Below, one piece after another: positions 8,937-17,190 of a stretch of 45,382 nt of DNA. The DNA lies in the NCBI GenBank assembly GCA_026394715.1, contig JAPKXR010000178.1:1-45382 (forward strand), in the 5' to 3' direction. The position numbers were made by a program, and so were the translations under genes. The first letter of the stretch is position 1, and each line of letters opens with the position of its first letter. Below the pieces are notes generated by a model. The model was not told where the DNA came from, ran no database searches, and saw nothing but the letters and a program-made list of their open reading frames with translations. Origin of the DNA: Methanomicrobiales archaeon. Lineage in GTDB: Archaea; Halobacteriota; Methanomicrobia; Methanomicrobiales; Methanospirillaceae.

Positions 8937-9329
8937 TCAGAACTCGTCTTTATGGTAGAGGGCATGGTGCGGACATGCATCCATACACCGGCCACAGAGA
9001 ACGCAACGGCCTTCCCGAACGCGGATTGCCCATTGATCGTCGAAGTAGAAGACTTCATGGGGGCAGACACTCACGCAGGCACCGCAGTCCACGCACTCGG
9101 TCTCATCAAGAATGATCCCATGTTCCAGTACCCTGACGGTCGCCCCGAGACTTGCCAGTTTCTCCTTGATGATCTTACAGGACTCATCCGGGATATCTAT
9201 CAGTGCCTCGCCTTCGGATGAATCAATAATTGCCCGCTCAACGTTGATCAGCACCCCGGTATCCTTTACCACCTGTGCAATGATCGGTTTCTGGCCGGCT
9301 TTTTTTGAAAAGTTGACAAGGAGTTTCAT
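8937..9329 (-). CDS. NIL domain plus two [4Fe-4S] ferredoxin motifs, homocysteine biosynthesis partner protein
   Basis: About 130 residues: an N-terminal NIL-type domain (about 1-75), then two Cys clusters, CVDCGACVSVCP and CVLCGRCMDACP, predicting two [4Fe-4S] centres. This is the arrangement of the small partner (MA1822 in Methanosarcina acetivorans) of the DUF39 protein in the methanogen route from aspartate semialdehyde and sulfide to homocysteine. It presumably supplies electrons or handles sulfur. The track starts at a GTG (9338), but the ATG at 9329 has GGGAGGTG six bases before it and overlaps the upstream DUF39 stop by four bases (ATGA). I take that start; it implies translational coupling of the two partners. 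Confidence 0.88.
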   Translation of the reverse strand: MKLLVNFSKKAGQKPIIAQVVKDTGVLINVERAIIDSSEGEALIDIPDESCKIIKEKLASLGATVRVLEHGIILDETECVDCGACVSVCPHEVFYFDDQWAIRVREGRCVLCGRCMDACPHHALYHKDEF

Positions 9330-10834
9330 TTCAGCCACCTCCCGCCGATCAACTTGCCCAGGTTAATCGCGGTGAGCATTGCCACCACGTGCATGTCCTG
9401 GTCAACAACCGGCATCGCACTGATATTATGACGTTCAAGTTTCTGAACGGCAATATCCACCGGTTCATCCTGCGTGGTCGTCACTACCTTCTTTTTCATG
9501 ATATCCCGGACCAGTGTCGCTTTTCCCGGGTTCGCTACCGCTTTCGAAATATCGTAGGTCGTCACAATTCCAACCAGCAGCCCGTTACTGTTGATCACGG
9601 GGAGGTGATTGGTCTCCCCTTTCAGAAGTTTCTGCGCTGCTGCCCTGATCTCCTCGGTCTCCCCGACCGAGACCACCCGCTTGTCCATGATATCCAGTAC
9701 ACGCGGTCCGAGCACGGACTCATGCATGGGCTTCACCCGTGTTTCAGGGCTTATTGGTCGCGTAGGTAATACAAGGGCCATCTTCCCCTGCTCCACCCAG
9801 GATTTGAGTAGTTCTGCAACTCCTTTCGCCTTCCGGTAACTGGAGAGCGATGAAGTCCGTATTTCTTCACCATTAATCTCGACGGCGCCACTCCGGAGTT
9901 CTGCATAATTCACTTTCCTGATGACGGGCCGGTTCCTGCTCGGTATACCATAATCAAGGAGGTCAACCGCGATATCCTCGTCCCGGACAGCAGTGCTCCG
10001 TACTACATCCAGGTCGATGACCGGGATCGGGATCCCGACGCCCAGATACAGGGTCACACCGTACCCCTGCATCGTTGCAGCCCGGACGAAGTCCGGTGAC
10101 ATCTCCTTCATATTGCCGGTGACCATCAGCGTACCAAACCCACCTGCAGGTGAGTTCTGGGTCCCTTCGCCGACCACCATCCCCTGCGCACCCCCGATAA
10201 ATATCGGCACGCCACTCCCGATCATGCGGAGTTTCGGGTCATTGGATAGGGGGTTTAACACCCCTGCTCCTGAAAAGGTAATATTTCCTGAATTCGGAAG
10301 GAGCATCCCCATGTAGGTATGGAGGACACGGTCGGTCGTATTAATCGCCGCGTTATATCGCTGGTAGGCATTCCGGGGGTTACACATGATCGCCTGGTTC
10401 AGGTGCTCGAGGAGCAGGTCAGTCGTAATAGTCCTCCGTGGGTAACAGTCAGTCCCCCGTGACATCGCCCTGAGTTCGACCGATTTTCCTGCGATAAAGT
10501 CCTCAATAACATGGGCCCCGCCATACTGGTCCTCCCGCGTTGTTGACTGCTGGGTAGCCCCGATATAGGTATCCACCGCCGCAAGCCCGCCGTATGCCTC
10601 GACATCGTTTAACCAGATCCGCTCCATGCGGATGGGAGGTTCTGCATGGCCAAAATTAAAAAACGCACCTGATGAACACATCGCACCAAAAGTCCCGGTG
10701 GTCACGACATCCACTTCGCGGAGCGCTTCATCCTCCCCTAATTCGGCGACAATTCCGGGCATCGCATCAGCAGTGACCACCCGTGCATTGCCATCCCGTA
10801 CCCGTTCATTGATCAGGTCGATGGACTTCTTCAT
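9326..10834 (-). CDS. DUF39-family homocysteine biosynthesis protein with C-terminal CBS pair
   Basis: 502 residues. The N-terminal two-thirds is the DUF39 domain that makes homocysteine from aspartate semialdehyde in methanogens (MA1821-type). Cys53 (GAMCSSG) and Cys130 (RGTDCYPRR) fall within one residue of the two cysteines I recall as important for persulfide chemistry in the M. acetivorans protein. GSGVPIFIGGAQGMV is a conserved glycine-rich block. Residues about 385-500 form two CBS motifs, which could sense a nucleotide or S-adenosylmethionine. The ATG at 10834 is clear. The gene is cotranscribed with the NIL-ferredoxin gene and divergent from the Nif3-like gene across a 92-base promoter containing a palindrome. 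Confidence 0.88.
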   Translation of the reverse strand: MKKSIDLINERVRDGNARVVTADAMPGIVAELGEDEALREVDVVTTGTFGAMCSSGAFFNFGHAEPPIRMERIWLNDVEAYGGLAAVDTYIGATQQSTTREDQYGGAHVIEDFIAGKSVELRAMSRGTDCYPRRTITTDLLLEHLNQAIMCNPRNAYQRYNAAINTTDRVLHTYMGMLLPNSGNITFSGAGVLNPLSNDPKLRMIGSGVPIFIGGAQGMVVGEGTQNSPAGGFGTLMVTGNMKEMSPDFVRAATMQGYGVTLYLGVGIPIPVIDLDVVRSTAVRDEDIAVDLLDYGIPSRNRPVIRKVNYAELRSGAVEINGEEIRTSSLSSYRKAKGVAELLKSWVEQGKMALVLPTRPISPETRVKPMHESVLGPRVLDIMDKRVVSVGETEEIRAAAQKLLKGETNHLPVINSNGLLVGIVTTYDISKAVANPGKATLVRDIMKKKVVTTTQDEPVDIAVQKLERHNISAMPVVDQDMHVVAMLTAINLGKLIGGRWLK

Positions 10835-10926
10835 ACCAGTATCTTTGATTTTTAAGAATATTTATAGGTTAAGTATATTACTTGTAGTAATATAGAGTAT
10901 TTAAACTCACCAACCCAAACCGGATT
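10835..10926. promoter_or_regulatory. Divergent promoter with 21-base palindrome
   Basis: This AT-rich intergenic stretch serves the homocysteine genes (minus) and the Nif3-like gene (plus). TATA-like elements are present on both strands: TATAAATATT on the minus strand near 10856-10865 and TATTTAAAC on the plus strand near 10899-10907. Between them, TATATTAC (10874-10881) and GTAATATA (10887-10894) form a perfect 8-base inverted repeat with a 5-base spacer, well placed to act as an operator. Confidence 0.55.
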
Positions 10927-11634
10927 ATGGACATTCGCGGGTTTATTTCCGGGATGGAGGTGGTGGCACCTCCCGGCCTTGCAGAAGAATTCGATACGGG
11001 CCGTATTGGCCTTATTATTGAAGGAAAAAAGGATATTAACCAGGTCTGTTGTGCTCTTGATGCCAGTTTCCGGGTAGTTGAAGAAGCAGTACGACAGCAG
11101 GCAGATATGCTTGTGGTGCATCACACCCCGATCTTTCACCCGGTAACTGCCGTAAGGGGGCCACTGGTATCGTTGCTCCGGCCCGTGCTGGCTTCCGGGA
11201 TGAATATTTTCGTAATGCACACAAACTTCGACCATGCCCCACTGGGTGTCAACGATTCCCTTGCCGGACTCCTCGGGCTCACTAATACCACCCCGATGGC
11301 CCTCGGCCTTGTCGGGGACTGCCAGCTGGTCCCTGAGCAGATTGGAAAAATTCTCCATTCACCGCTCAGGGTCTGGGGTGAACTGCATCCCATCCGCCGC
11401 CTGGCCGTTGTTGGCGGGAGCGGTTTTGATACCGGTTTACTCCAGGAGGCGTTGAGTCTCGGGGCAGATGCCTTCCTTTCGGCAGAGGCAAAACACTCAG
11501 TCATCAGGGAATCGCCTCTCCCCCTGATTGAAGCAACACATTATGCACTTGAAGCACCTGCCATGCAGATGCTTTCGTCACGCATGGGGTGGCACTATAT
11601 CGATGACCCGCCTGACATGGTCCCGTACCCATGA
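10927..11634 (+). CDS. Nif3-like dinuclear metal centre protein (DUF34)
   Basis: 235 residues of the Nif3/DUF34 family, which binds two metal ions in a toroidal hexamer and has been linked to GTP cyclohydrolase-like or metal-chaperone roles without a settled function. Visible ligand segments are VVHHTPIFHP (about residues 60-69), MHTNFDHAPLGVND (about 97-110), GADAFLSAEAKHSV and the late EATHYALE. The length is that of the single-domain archaeal form, without the inserted PII-like domain of longer bacterial members. It is followed by the SWIM protein with an ATGA overlap and is divergent from the homocysteine genes. A link to sulfur or one-carbon metabolism is only contextual. Confidence 0.85.
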   Translation: MDIRGFISGMEVVAPPGLAEEFDTGRIGLIIEGKKDINQVCCALDASFRVVEEAVRQQADMLVVHHTPIFHPVTAVRGPLVSLLRPVLASGMNIFVMHTNFDHAPLGVNDSLAGLLGLTNTTPMALGLVGDCQLVPEQIGKILHSPLRVWGELHPIRRLAVVGGSGFDTGLLQEALSLGADAFLSAEAKHSVIRESPLPLIEATHYALEAPAMQMLSSRMGWHYIDDPPDMVPYP

Positions 11635-11969
11635 GCAGCAAACCGGAACAGGATGGGCAGGAGATCTGGGACGCTCTGGAAAGGGACCATGCACTTTCGA
11701 TCGATCTGCAGGAAAGGATCCTCCGGGTATATGGCGAGCGGGGGAGGAAGGCGATCCTTGCCGTGGATGAATCCCGTATCAAGAAATACCTGGATTTCTT
11801 TGTCGTCGTAGGCACCAGCGATGAATATGTAGTAGAAGATGAGTTCTGTGCCTGCCGTGCCCAGGTATATCGCGGCGGCTCCTGCTGGCATGTGCTGGCA
11901 GCAAAGATTGCACATCTTACCGGCCAGTATGAAGTGGTCGATGAATGGTACATGGAGACGCTGAAATGA
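11631..11969 (+). CDS. SWIM zinc-finger protein
   Basis: 112 residues. The C-terminal half holds one SWIM-type metal site, CACRAQVYRGGSCWH, that is C-x-C-x(9)-C-x-H, followed by LAAKI. The N-terminal half is charged and helical with no recognised domain. SWIM domains mediate DNA or protein binding, in some cases with Rad51-type recombinases; nothing here shows the partner. The start overlaps the Nif3-like stop (ATGA), so the two are probably co-translated. The stop lies 70 bases before alaS. Confidence 0.82.
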   Translation: MSSKPEQDGQEIWDALERDHALSIDLQERILRVYGERGRKAILAVDESRIKKYLDFFVVVGTSDEYVVEDEFCACRAQVYRGGSCWHVLAAKIAHLTGQYEVVDEWYMETLK

Positions 11970-12013
11970 TCGCGATCCCCGAATCCCAAACACTATTTAT
12001 CGGAAAAACTCCA

Positions 12014-12022
12014 ATATTTAAA
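12014..12022 (+). promoter_or_regulatory. TATA element of alaS
   Basis: ATATTTAAA is centred 22 bases before the alaS ATG, a spacing that predicts a leaderless or nearly leaderless mRNA. No Shine-Dalgarno-like sequence precedes the start, which agrees. Confidence 0.55.
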
Positions 12023-12039
12023 GAGTAACGTGGTTTTTC

Positions 12040-14787
12040 ATGCTCGAAGAAGAATACCAGCTTGATTATTTTAAACAGAACGGGCTTGTCAGGAAGGTCT
12101 GTACGAAGTGCAGCTCTGGGTTCTGGACACGTGACCCTTCCCGCGGGATATGCGGCGATGCCCCCTGCGAACCGTATAGTTTTATTGGAAACCCGGTGTT
12201 CCGGCGGCATTCCATGGAAGAGATGAGGGAAGCGTACCTCTCGTTCTTCGAACGAAACGGGCATACCCGCATCGGAAGGTACCCGGTTGTAGCACGGTGG
12301 AGGGATGATATCTACCTGACGATCGCGTCAATTGCCGATTTCCAGCCGTACGTTACCGCAGGGATCGTCCCTCCGCCGGCAAACCCGCTGACTATTTCCC
12401 AGCCTTGTATCAGGTTAAACGACCTGGATTCTGTCGGCAGGTCGGGCCGGCACTTAACCCAGTTCGAGATGATGGCACACCACGCATTCAACAGCCAGGA
12501 CACGGAGATATACTGGAAAGACCGCACGGTTGAACTCTGTGATGAGTTTATAAAATCCATTGGCGGCGACCTGCTAAAGGTCACCTACAAGGAACACCCG
12601 TGGATAGGCGGGGGGAATGCCGGGCCCAGTGTCGAGGTGCTGATCGGCGGCCTCGAAGTCGCCACCCTCGTGTTCATGAACCTCGGACGCACGAAGACGG
12701 AGGCCCCCGGGATCGACCTGAACGGGGAGATGTACTACCCGATGAAGGGCAGGATCGTGGATACCGGCTACGGGCTTGAGCGTTTTGTCTGGGCGTCCCG
12801 TGGCTCCCCGACCATCTACGATGCGGTCTTCCCGGAAATGGTCTCCCGGGTCATGGAGGCGGCAGGGATGGAACACCTGCTCGAAGATGCTGAGTACACA
12901 AAAATTCTTTCCCTCAATGCCCGCTATGCAGGCCTGCTCGGAGATATTTCGGGAGCAAACCTCTTCCAGCTCAGGAACAAGGTCGCTTCTGCAATTAACG
13001 TCCCCCCTGACAAGCTCGACCGCATGATCGGCCCCATCGAGAAGGTCTATGCAATCGTGGACCATACCCGCTGTCTCGCCTACATGCTTGGCGACTGCAT
13101 CGTCCCTTCCAATGTCCGTGAAGGTTATCTCGCACGGCTTGTCATCAGGAGGACACTGCGGATGATGAACGACCTGAACATAAAAGACGGGCTTGCCGAC
13201 CTGGTAGAGGAACAGATTAAAATTATCGGGCCCCGGCAGTTTGAACAGGACGTCCTGGTGATCCGGGAGATCATCGACCGCGAAGTGGAGAAATATGCCC
13301 ATACCCTCGAACGCGGATCAAAAATTGTCCAGAGGGTCGCCCGTACCTACAAGGCAAAATCAGAACGGGTGCCCCTGAAAGAGGTTATCACACTCTACGA
13401 TTCCCATGGTATCCCACCGGACATGATCAAGGAGATCGCACAGAAAGAGGGGGCCGTCGTTGACCTGCCGGACAATTTCTACTCCCATATCGCGGACATG
13501 CACTCGGAATCAGTAGTTGAGGCCGCAAAAGACCCGTTCGCAAAGTACCATGTCCGTATCAGGGGACTCCCTGCTACCGGGAAGCTCTACTACGACCAGC
13601 CGTGCGATACCGAATTCGAAGCAGTAGTCATCGTTTTCTTTGATGGATTTGTCGTAATGGACCAGACACTCTTCTACCCCGAGGGCGGGGGCCAGCCTGC
13701 CGATAACGGGATGCTCATTACCCAGGAGAACATGGCCAGGGTCAACGGGGTTGTCAAGATCGGCGATGTGATCCTCCATAAACTGGAAGGGGGTCTTCTC
13801 AGGCGGGGAGACCGTGTGAAAGGGATCGTCGACGAGGAACGACGCTGGTCCCTGATGCGCCACCATACGGCAACTCACCTGCTGCTCAAGGCATCAAAAG
13901 AGGTGCTCGGGGCCCATATTCACCAGGCCGGTGCACAGAAAGGAGTTGAGAGTTCGAGGATCGACATCCGTCATTTCCGGCATATCACACCCGACGAGTT
14001 GCATAAAATCGAGATGACCGCCAACCGGATGGTCCTTGCCGATACCTGTATCGATATCCGGTTCGAGGACCGGGTCAGGGCCGAACAGTTGCACGGGTTC
14101 TCCCTCTACCAGGGTGGCGTCCCACCAGGGAGGGAGCTCCGGATCGTTTCCGTCGCTGGAGATATCGAGGCATGTGCAGGGACTCACTGTGTGAGCACGG
14201 GACAGATAGGCCTGATCAAGATCATGCGGGTCGAGCATATCCAGGACGGGATCGAACGCATGGAATTTTCTGCCGGACTTGCCGCCCTTGCATGGATGCA
14301 CCACCTCGAGGAGATCGTGAATCGTTCAGCGGGGGTGTTCTCAGTCCAGCAGGACAACCTGCCTGCCACATCGCAGCGGTTCTTTAACGAGTGGAAAGAC
14401 CAACGGAAGGAGAATGAAAAACTCGCCCTGAAACTTGTTGAACTCGAGACCGCACAGATCAGGCCGGAGATGATGAACGGGGTACCGGTCGTGGTCAGGC
14501 GCCTCGACCTCCCGGCAAAGGACCTGGTGGCAATTGCCGCCGGGGTATCAGGGAAGGGAGGTGTTGCCTTCTTCCTGTCGAAAAGCGGTGAACGCGTGGA
14601 TGCCGTAATTACCTCAGGGGTCGCTACAGTGAATGCCGGGGAGATTATCGGGCAGGTCGCCGGCCTCCTGGGTGGGAAAGGCGGGGGTACGCCTGCTCTC
14701 GGACGAGGGGGAGGACCTGCCATTGAACAGATGGACCTTGCCATCAAAGTCGGGCGTGAGAGGATCACCGCCGCACTCAACAGTTGA
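12040..14787 (+). CDS. alaS: Alanyl-tRNA synthetase, archaeal type
   Basis: 915 residues, normal for archaeal AlaS, which charges tRNA-Ala with alanine. The N-terminal extension (about 1-55), with cysteines in KVCTKCSSGFWTRD and GICGDAPC, is typical of the archaeal subtype. The class II catalytic core follows (RWRDDIYLTIASI, QPCIRLNDLDSVGRSGRH). The editing domain is intact, with HHTATHLLL and the later CAGTHC supplying the metal ligands that remove mischarged serine or glycine. The C-terminal DHHA1-like segment has the glycine-rich GGKGGGTPALGRGGG. The ATG follows a TATA element at leaderless distance. A membrane winged-helix gene begins nine bases downstream and may be cotranscribed. Confidence 0.97.
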   Translation: MLEEEYQLDYFKQNGLVRKVCTKCSSGFWTRDPSRGICGDAPCEPYSFIGNPVFRRHSMEEMREAYLSFFERNGHTRIGRYPVVARWRDDIYLTIASIADFQPYVTAGIVPPPANPLTISQPCIRLNDLDSVGRSGRHLTQFEMMAHHAFNSQDTEIYWKDRTVELCDEFIKSIGGDLLKVTYKEHPWIGGGNAGPSVEVLIGGLEVATLVFMNLGRTKTEAPGIDLNGEMYYPMKGRIVDTGYGLERFVWASRGSPTIYDAVFPEMVSRVMEAAGMEHLLEDAEYTKILSLNARYAGLLGDISGANLFQLRNKVASAINVPPDKLDRMIGPIEKVYAIVDHTRCLAYMLGDCIVPSNVREGYLARLVIRRTLRMMNDLNIKDGLADLVEEQIKIIGPRQFEQDVLVIREIIDREVEKYAHTLERGSKIVQRVARTYKAKSERVPLKEVITLYDSHGIPPDMIKEIAQKEGAVVDLPDNFYSHIADMHSESVVEAAKDPFAKYHVRIRGLPATGKLYYDQPCDTEFEAVVIVFFDGFVVMDQTLFYPEGGGQPADNGMLITQENMARVNGVVKIGDVILHKLEGGLLRRGDRVKGIVDEERRWSLMRHHTATHLLLKASKEVLGAHIHQAGAQKGVESSRIDIRHFRHITPDELHKIEMTANRMVLADTCIDIRFEDRVRAEQLHGFSLYQGGVPPGRELRIVSVAGDIEACAGTHCVSTGQIGLIKIMRVEHIQDGIERMEFSAGLAALAWMHHLEEIVNRSAGVFSVQQDNLPATSQRFFNEWKDQRKENEKLALKLVELETAQIRPEMMNGVPVVVRRLDLPAKDLVAIAAGVSGKGGVAFFLSKSGERVDAVITSGVATVNAGEIIGQVAGLLGGKGGGTPALGRGGGPAIEQMDLAIKVGRERITAALNS

Positions 14788-14796
14788 ATTTGCCAT

Positions 14797-15594
14797 ATGC
14801 CAGACGACACGATACCGGGAGCAGATGGTCCGGGCGGGACTGAAATAAGCCCGCTTCCTGACATCAGGGGCGTTATCGTCCTCGAGCCCGGGGGTGAGCA
14901 GGCACAGAAGATCGCAAAGGCGATGGGGAGCCAGACGGCAGGCGATATCCTCCAGCTCTTAAAGACCGGGCCGAAAACATCCACCGAGGTGACCGACCAG
15001 CTCGGGATCCCCATGGGTACCGCGAAGTACCATATTGATAACCTCCTCGATGCCGGCCTGATAGAGGTCACAAAAACTAAATACAGCGTGAAAGGGAGGG
15101 AAGTAAAAGTATACGGGCTCAGGGACCAGCTCCTCATCGTCGCGCCAATGGTCACCAATGTTCGGGCACTGCTCCTGAAGTATGCATCACTCTTTGGAGT
15201 TGTTGCCGTTGCAACGGTGGTGATCGGTGCAGTCCTGCAGGTACTGTCACTGGCAGGAACATCCACACCACTCACGATGGAAATAAAAAAATCAGGAATT
15301 GACGCGCTACCTGCTGCAACATCAGCCCCGTTCATCGCAGGCAATGCCGGGACGCAGGGGATGGGACTAGTCGCAGAAAACAGCTCAAGGGCGATGGATA
15401 TGAAAGAGATGGCAGCGAGCCTGCCCACGTACCCACCTGAAGCCGTTTATTCCCAGGTCCGGGTCGAGGTGGGTGCACCTGCAGTGTTCCCTCTCCAGGA
15501 AGTCCTGATCGCGTTTTTCCTCGGCGGATGCCTGGTCATCGCAGTACTCATCCTCTATGAACTGATCCAGAAGAGAAAGAACCCGGGCCACTGA
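14797..15594 (+). CDS. Membrane-anchored ArsR-like winged-helix protein
   Basis: 265 residues. A winged-helix DNA-binding domain occupies about 45-115 (TAGDILQLLKTGPKTSTEVTD, then AKYHIDNLLDAGLIE), followed by a hydrophobic segment at about 130-155 (ASLFGVVAVATVVIGAVLQV), a proline- and alanine-rich loop of about 75 residues, and a second hydrophobic segment at about 230-255 before a basic tail (QKRKNPGH). With two membrane passes, the HTH and C-terminus should be cytosolic and the loop outside, which would suit an envelope sensor that acts directly on DNA. This topology is inference. It is nine bases after alaS and may share its transcript. Its target is unknown. Confidence 0.75.
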   Translation: MPDDTIPGADGPGGTEISPLPDIRGVIVLEPGGEQAQKIAKAMGSQTAGDILQLLKTGPKTSTEVTDQLGIPMGTAKYHIDNLLDAGLIEVTKTKYSVKGREVKVYGLRDQLLIVAPMVTNVRALLLKYASLFGVVAVATVVIGAVLQVLSLAGTSTPLTMEIKKSGIDALPAATSAPFIAGNAGTQGMGLVAENSSRAMDMKEMAASLPTYPPEAVYSQVRVEVGAPAVFPLQEVLIAFFLGGCLVIAVLILYELIQKRKNPGH

Positions 15595-16158
15595 ATGGAT
15601 GTACTTCCCCGTTCTGCCCTCTTAAAAAATGGTCCTTCATGCCAGCCCTTGATACCGGTTCACTATCAGGTCTGCCGGGAAAAAATCCAACCTTGTTCCG
15701 GCCTCATTATCCGTAAAATAAGCAGGGTATTATCATTATGCCACTTCGTATTACCTCCCTTCCTGGCAGTACCCGGATTTTCGGTTTATACAGGCGATAT
15801 TCCTCTCCGTTTATGAAAATATTCAATTATCAGGCATATTTTTAAATAACCCCAATTTAACCGTGTTTTGCCTGGATTCGCGCCCGTAACGGGCCTTAAT
15901 TCACCGTACCCTGCCTCACCTGGCACGTAGTATAACGGGAAACGTGAGTAAGCCCGCCAGGAATGTCGACTCCACCCCATTCGATACATGAATGAAGAAT
16001 CAGGCTGCTATTCATTCAATGCAACCATCATCTTTTAGAGAATTCCGGGCACCGTATTGAAAATTATACCCCTACGTTGGAGTTTTTGGTGTGGAGTCAC
16101 CAGGGCAATAAAAAAATAATCCCGGTAATCCGGGGTAATTTAAAATGTTTTAACGGTT
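15595..16158. other. Long non-coding region holding repeat copy 2
   Basis: This 564-base stretch between convergent genes has no convincing ORF. It is mostly the second copy of the dispersed repeat. Local structure includes a short palindrome GCCCGT-TA-ACGGGC near 15889-15902 and a hairpin of ATGAATGAA (15988) with TTCATTCA (16011); neither is preserved in copy 1. The last 60 bases are A-rich and may hold the terminator of the secreted-protein gene's neighbour. Confidence 0.55.
15600..16070 (+). repeat. Dispersed intergenic repeat, copy 2
   Basis: Partner of the copy at 8396-8870, same orientation. It starts six bases after the stop of the membrane winged-helix gene and ends about 90 bases before the stop of the convergent secreted-protein gene. 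Both copies therefore occupy the same kind of site, between the 3' ends of convergent genes. Conserved landmarks include GGTCTGCC at 15669, TTCCGGCCTC at 15696 and TTCCGGGCACCG at 16043. Confidence 0.7.
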
Positions 16159-16986
16159 CTATTTGCGGAGTGCAAAGAACCCGGCAATACCAAGGCCTGC
16201 AATAATCCCGGCCACAGGTGCATCGGATTTGGTCGGGGTTGGAACCTGGGTTTTTGTCTGCACCGGCCGCGGCGTTGTCGGGGTCGGTGTGAACAGGAGT
16301 GTCCCTTCCGTCGTAACAACCGGGACGGGGGTTACCGTTGCTTTTACACCAAATATTTTCTCCCCGATATACCCGGTAGAGTCAGAAAACCGTGCATTAT
16401 AGTTGCCGGGTTCCTCTACGGAGATATATTGAGAAAAGTAACCGTCGGGGTTTCCACTCCGGGAAGCCGTACCAATATACGCCGGCCCGAATGCCTTCCC
16501 AACAGGACCGATCACATCGAGTTTCACCCCTGAATTACCTGCCTTTGAGATATACCCTTCAATAAGGAGTGCATTCGGAATAACCTGGTTAATCGGGCTG
16601 GTGATATGGAGCATATCTGAGCGGTCAATCAATTCGACTACCCGGATTGTTATCGAATCGGAACTGAGCTTGGACTGGTAGTCGCCGCGGGGAATTGCTT
16701 CTACTTTGTACATGCCACCGTTCAAGCCGGTTGTCTCGAAAACGACGTTAAAATTTTTATCCTCTCCAATCGTTACAGGGACCGTGCTTATCATGTTTGA
16801 GGTCTGGCCGGAGCTTGAAAATACCAGGTCTACCGTAGTCCCTGCCGGAAACGTGGTGGTCCCCATGACGGGGAGGGGTGCACCAACCGGGAGTTTCAGG
16901 GGACAATCGATCGTCAGCACATACGCTGATGCGACACCCACAATCAAGACCATCGCGAGTAATGCAATTATTGCGATCTTTTTCAT
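16159..16986 (-). CDS. Secreted surface protein with C-terminal membrane anchor
   Basis: 275 residues. The N-terminus is a signal peptide (MKKIAIIALLAMVLIVGVASA). The body is beta-rich with Ig-like character, containing two repeating stretches about 100 residues apart (VPVTIGEDKNFNVVFETTGLNGGMYKV-like and the later YFSQYISVEEPGNYNARFSD-like). A Thr/Pro-rich stalk (about 215-250) precedes a C-terminal hydrophobic helix ending FFALRK. This matches the signal-stalk-anchor plan of methanogen surface proteins processed by archaeosortase or simply membrane-held; I do not see a clear PGF motif. It is expressed alone. Function is unknown, with adhesion or S-layer association as possibilities. Confidence 0.7.
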   Translation of the reverse strand: MKKIAIIALLAMVLIVGVASAYVLTIDCPLKLPVGAPLPVMGTTTFPAGTTVDLVFSSSGQTSNMISTVPVTIGEDKNFNVVFETTGLNGGMYKVEAIPRGDYQSKLSSDSITIRVVELIDRSDMLHITSPINQVIPNALLIEGYISKAGNSGVKLDVIGPVGKAFGPAYIGTASRSGNPDGYFSQYISVEEPGNYNARFSDSTGYIGEKIFGVKATVTPVPVVTTEGTLLFTPTPTTPRPVQTKTQVPTPTKSDAPVAGIIAGLGIAGFFALRK

Positions 16987-17106
16987 ACAGATCAGGTGGC
17001 AGGTGTAAGGGTAAATGGTTTCTGGAGAAGCCCCGGTTCTACATCCACGGTTTTACAATTCTAATACACAAGAGGAATTTTTCAGGGGCCTGTGGCCCTG
17101 TTACAT

Positions 17107-17118
17107 TTTAAAAAAAAA
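17107..17118 (-). terminator. T-rich terminator after the BrxD-like gene
   Basis: On the minus strand a run of nine T followed by AAAATGT lies about 75 bases after the stop at 17191, with a GGGCC-aca-GGCCC hairpin immediately beyond it. T-runs are the usual archaeal termination signal. Confidence 0.45.
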
Positions 17119-17190
17119 TGTGCTCATTCGTGCTATGCGGCTACGGCGGTACCCGGGTATTGTGCCGGCTAACCCTAAAAAAAGGTCCTG

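Noticed and set aside
14184-15428. 414-residue minus-strand ORF
   Set aside because: Antisense to alaS and the membrane winged-helix gene, with Ser/Pro/Ala-rich composition typical of a shadow frame in GC-rich coding DNA.
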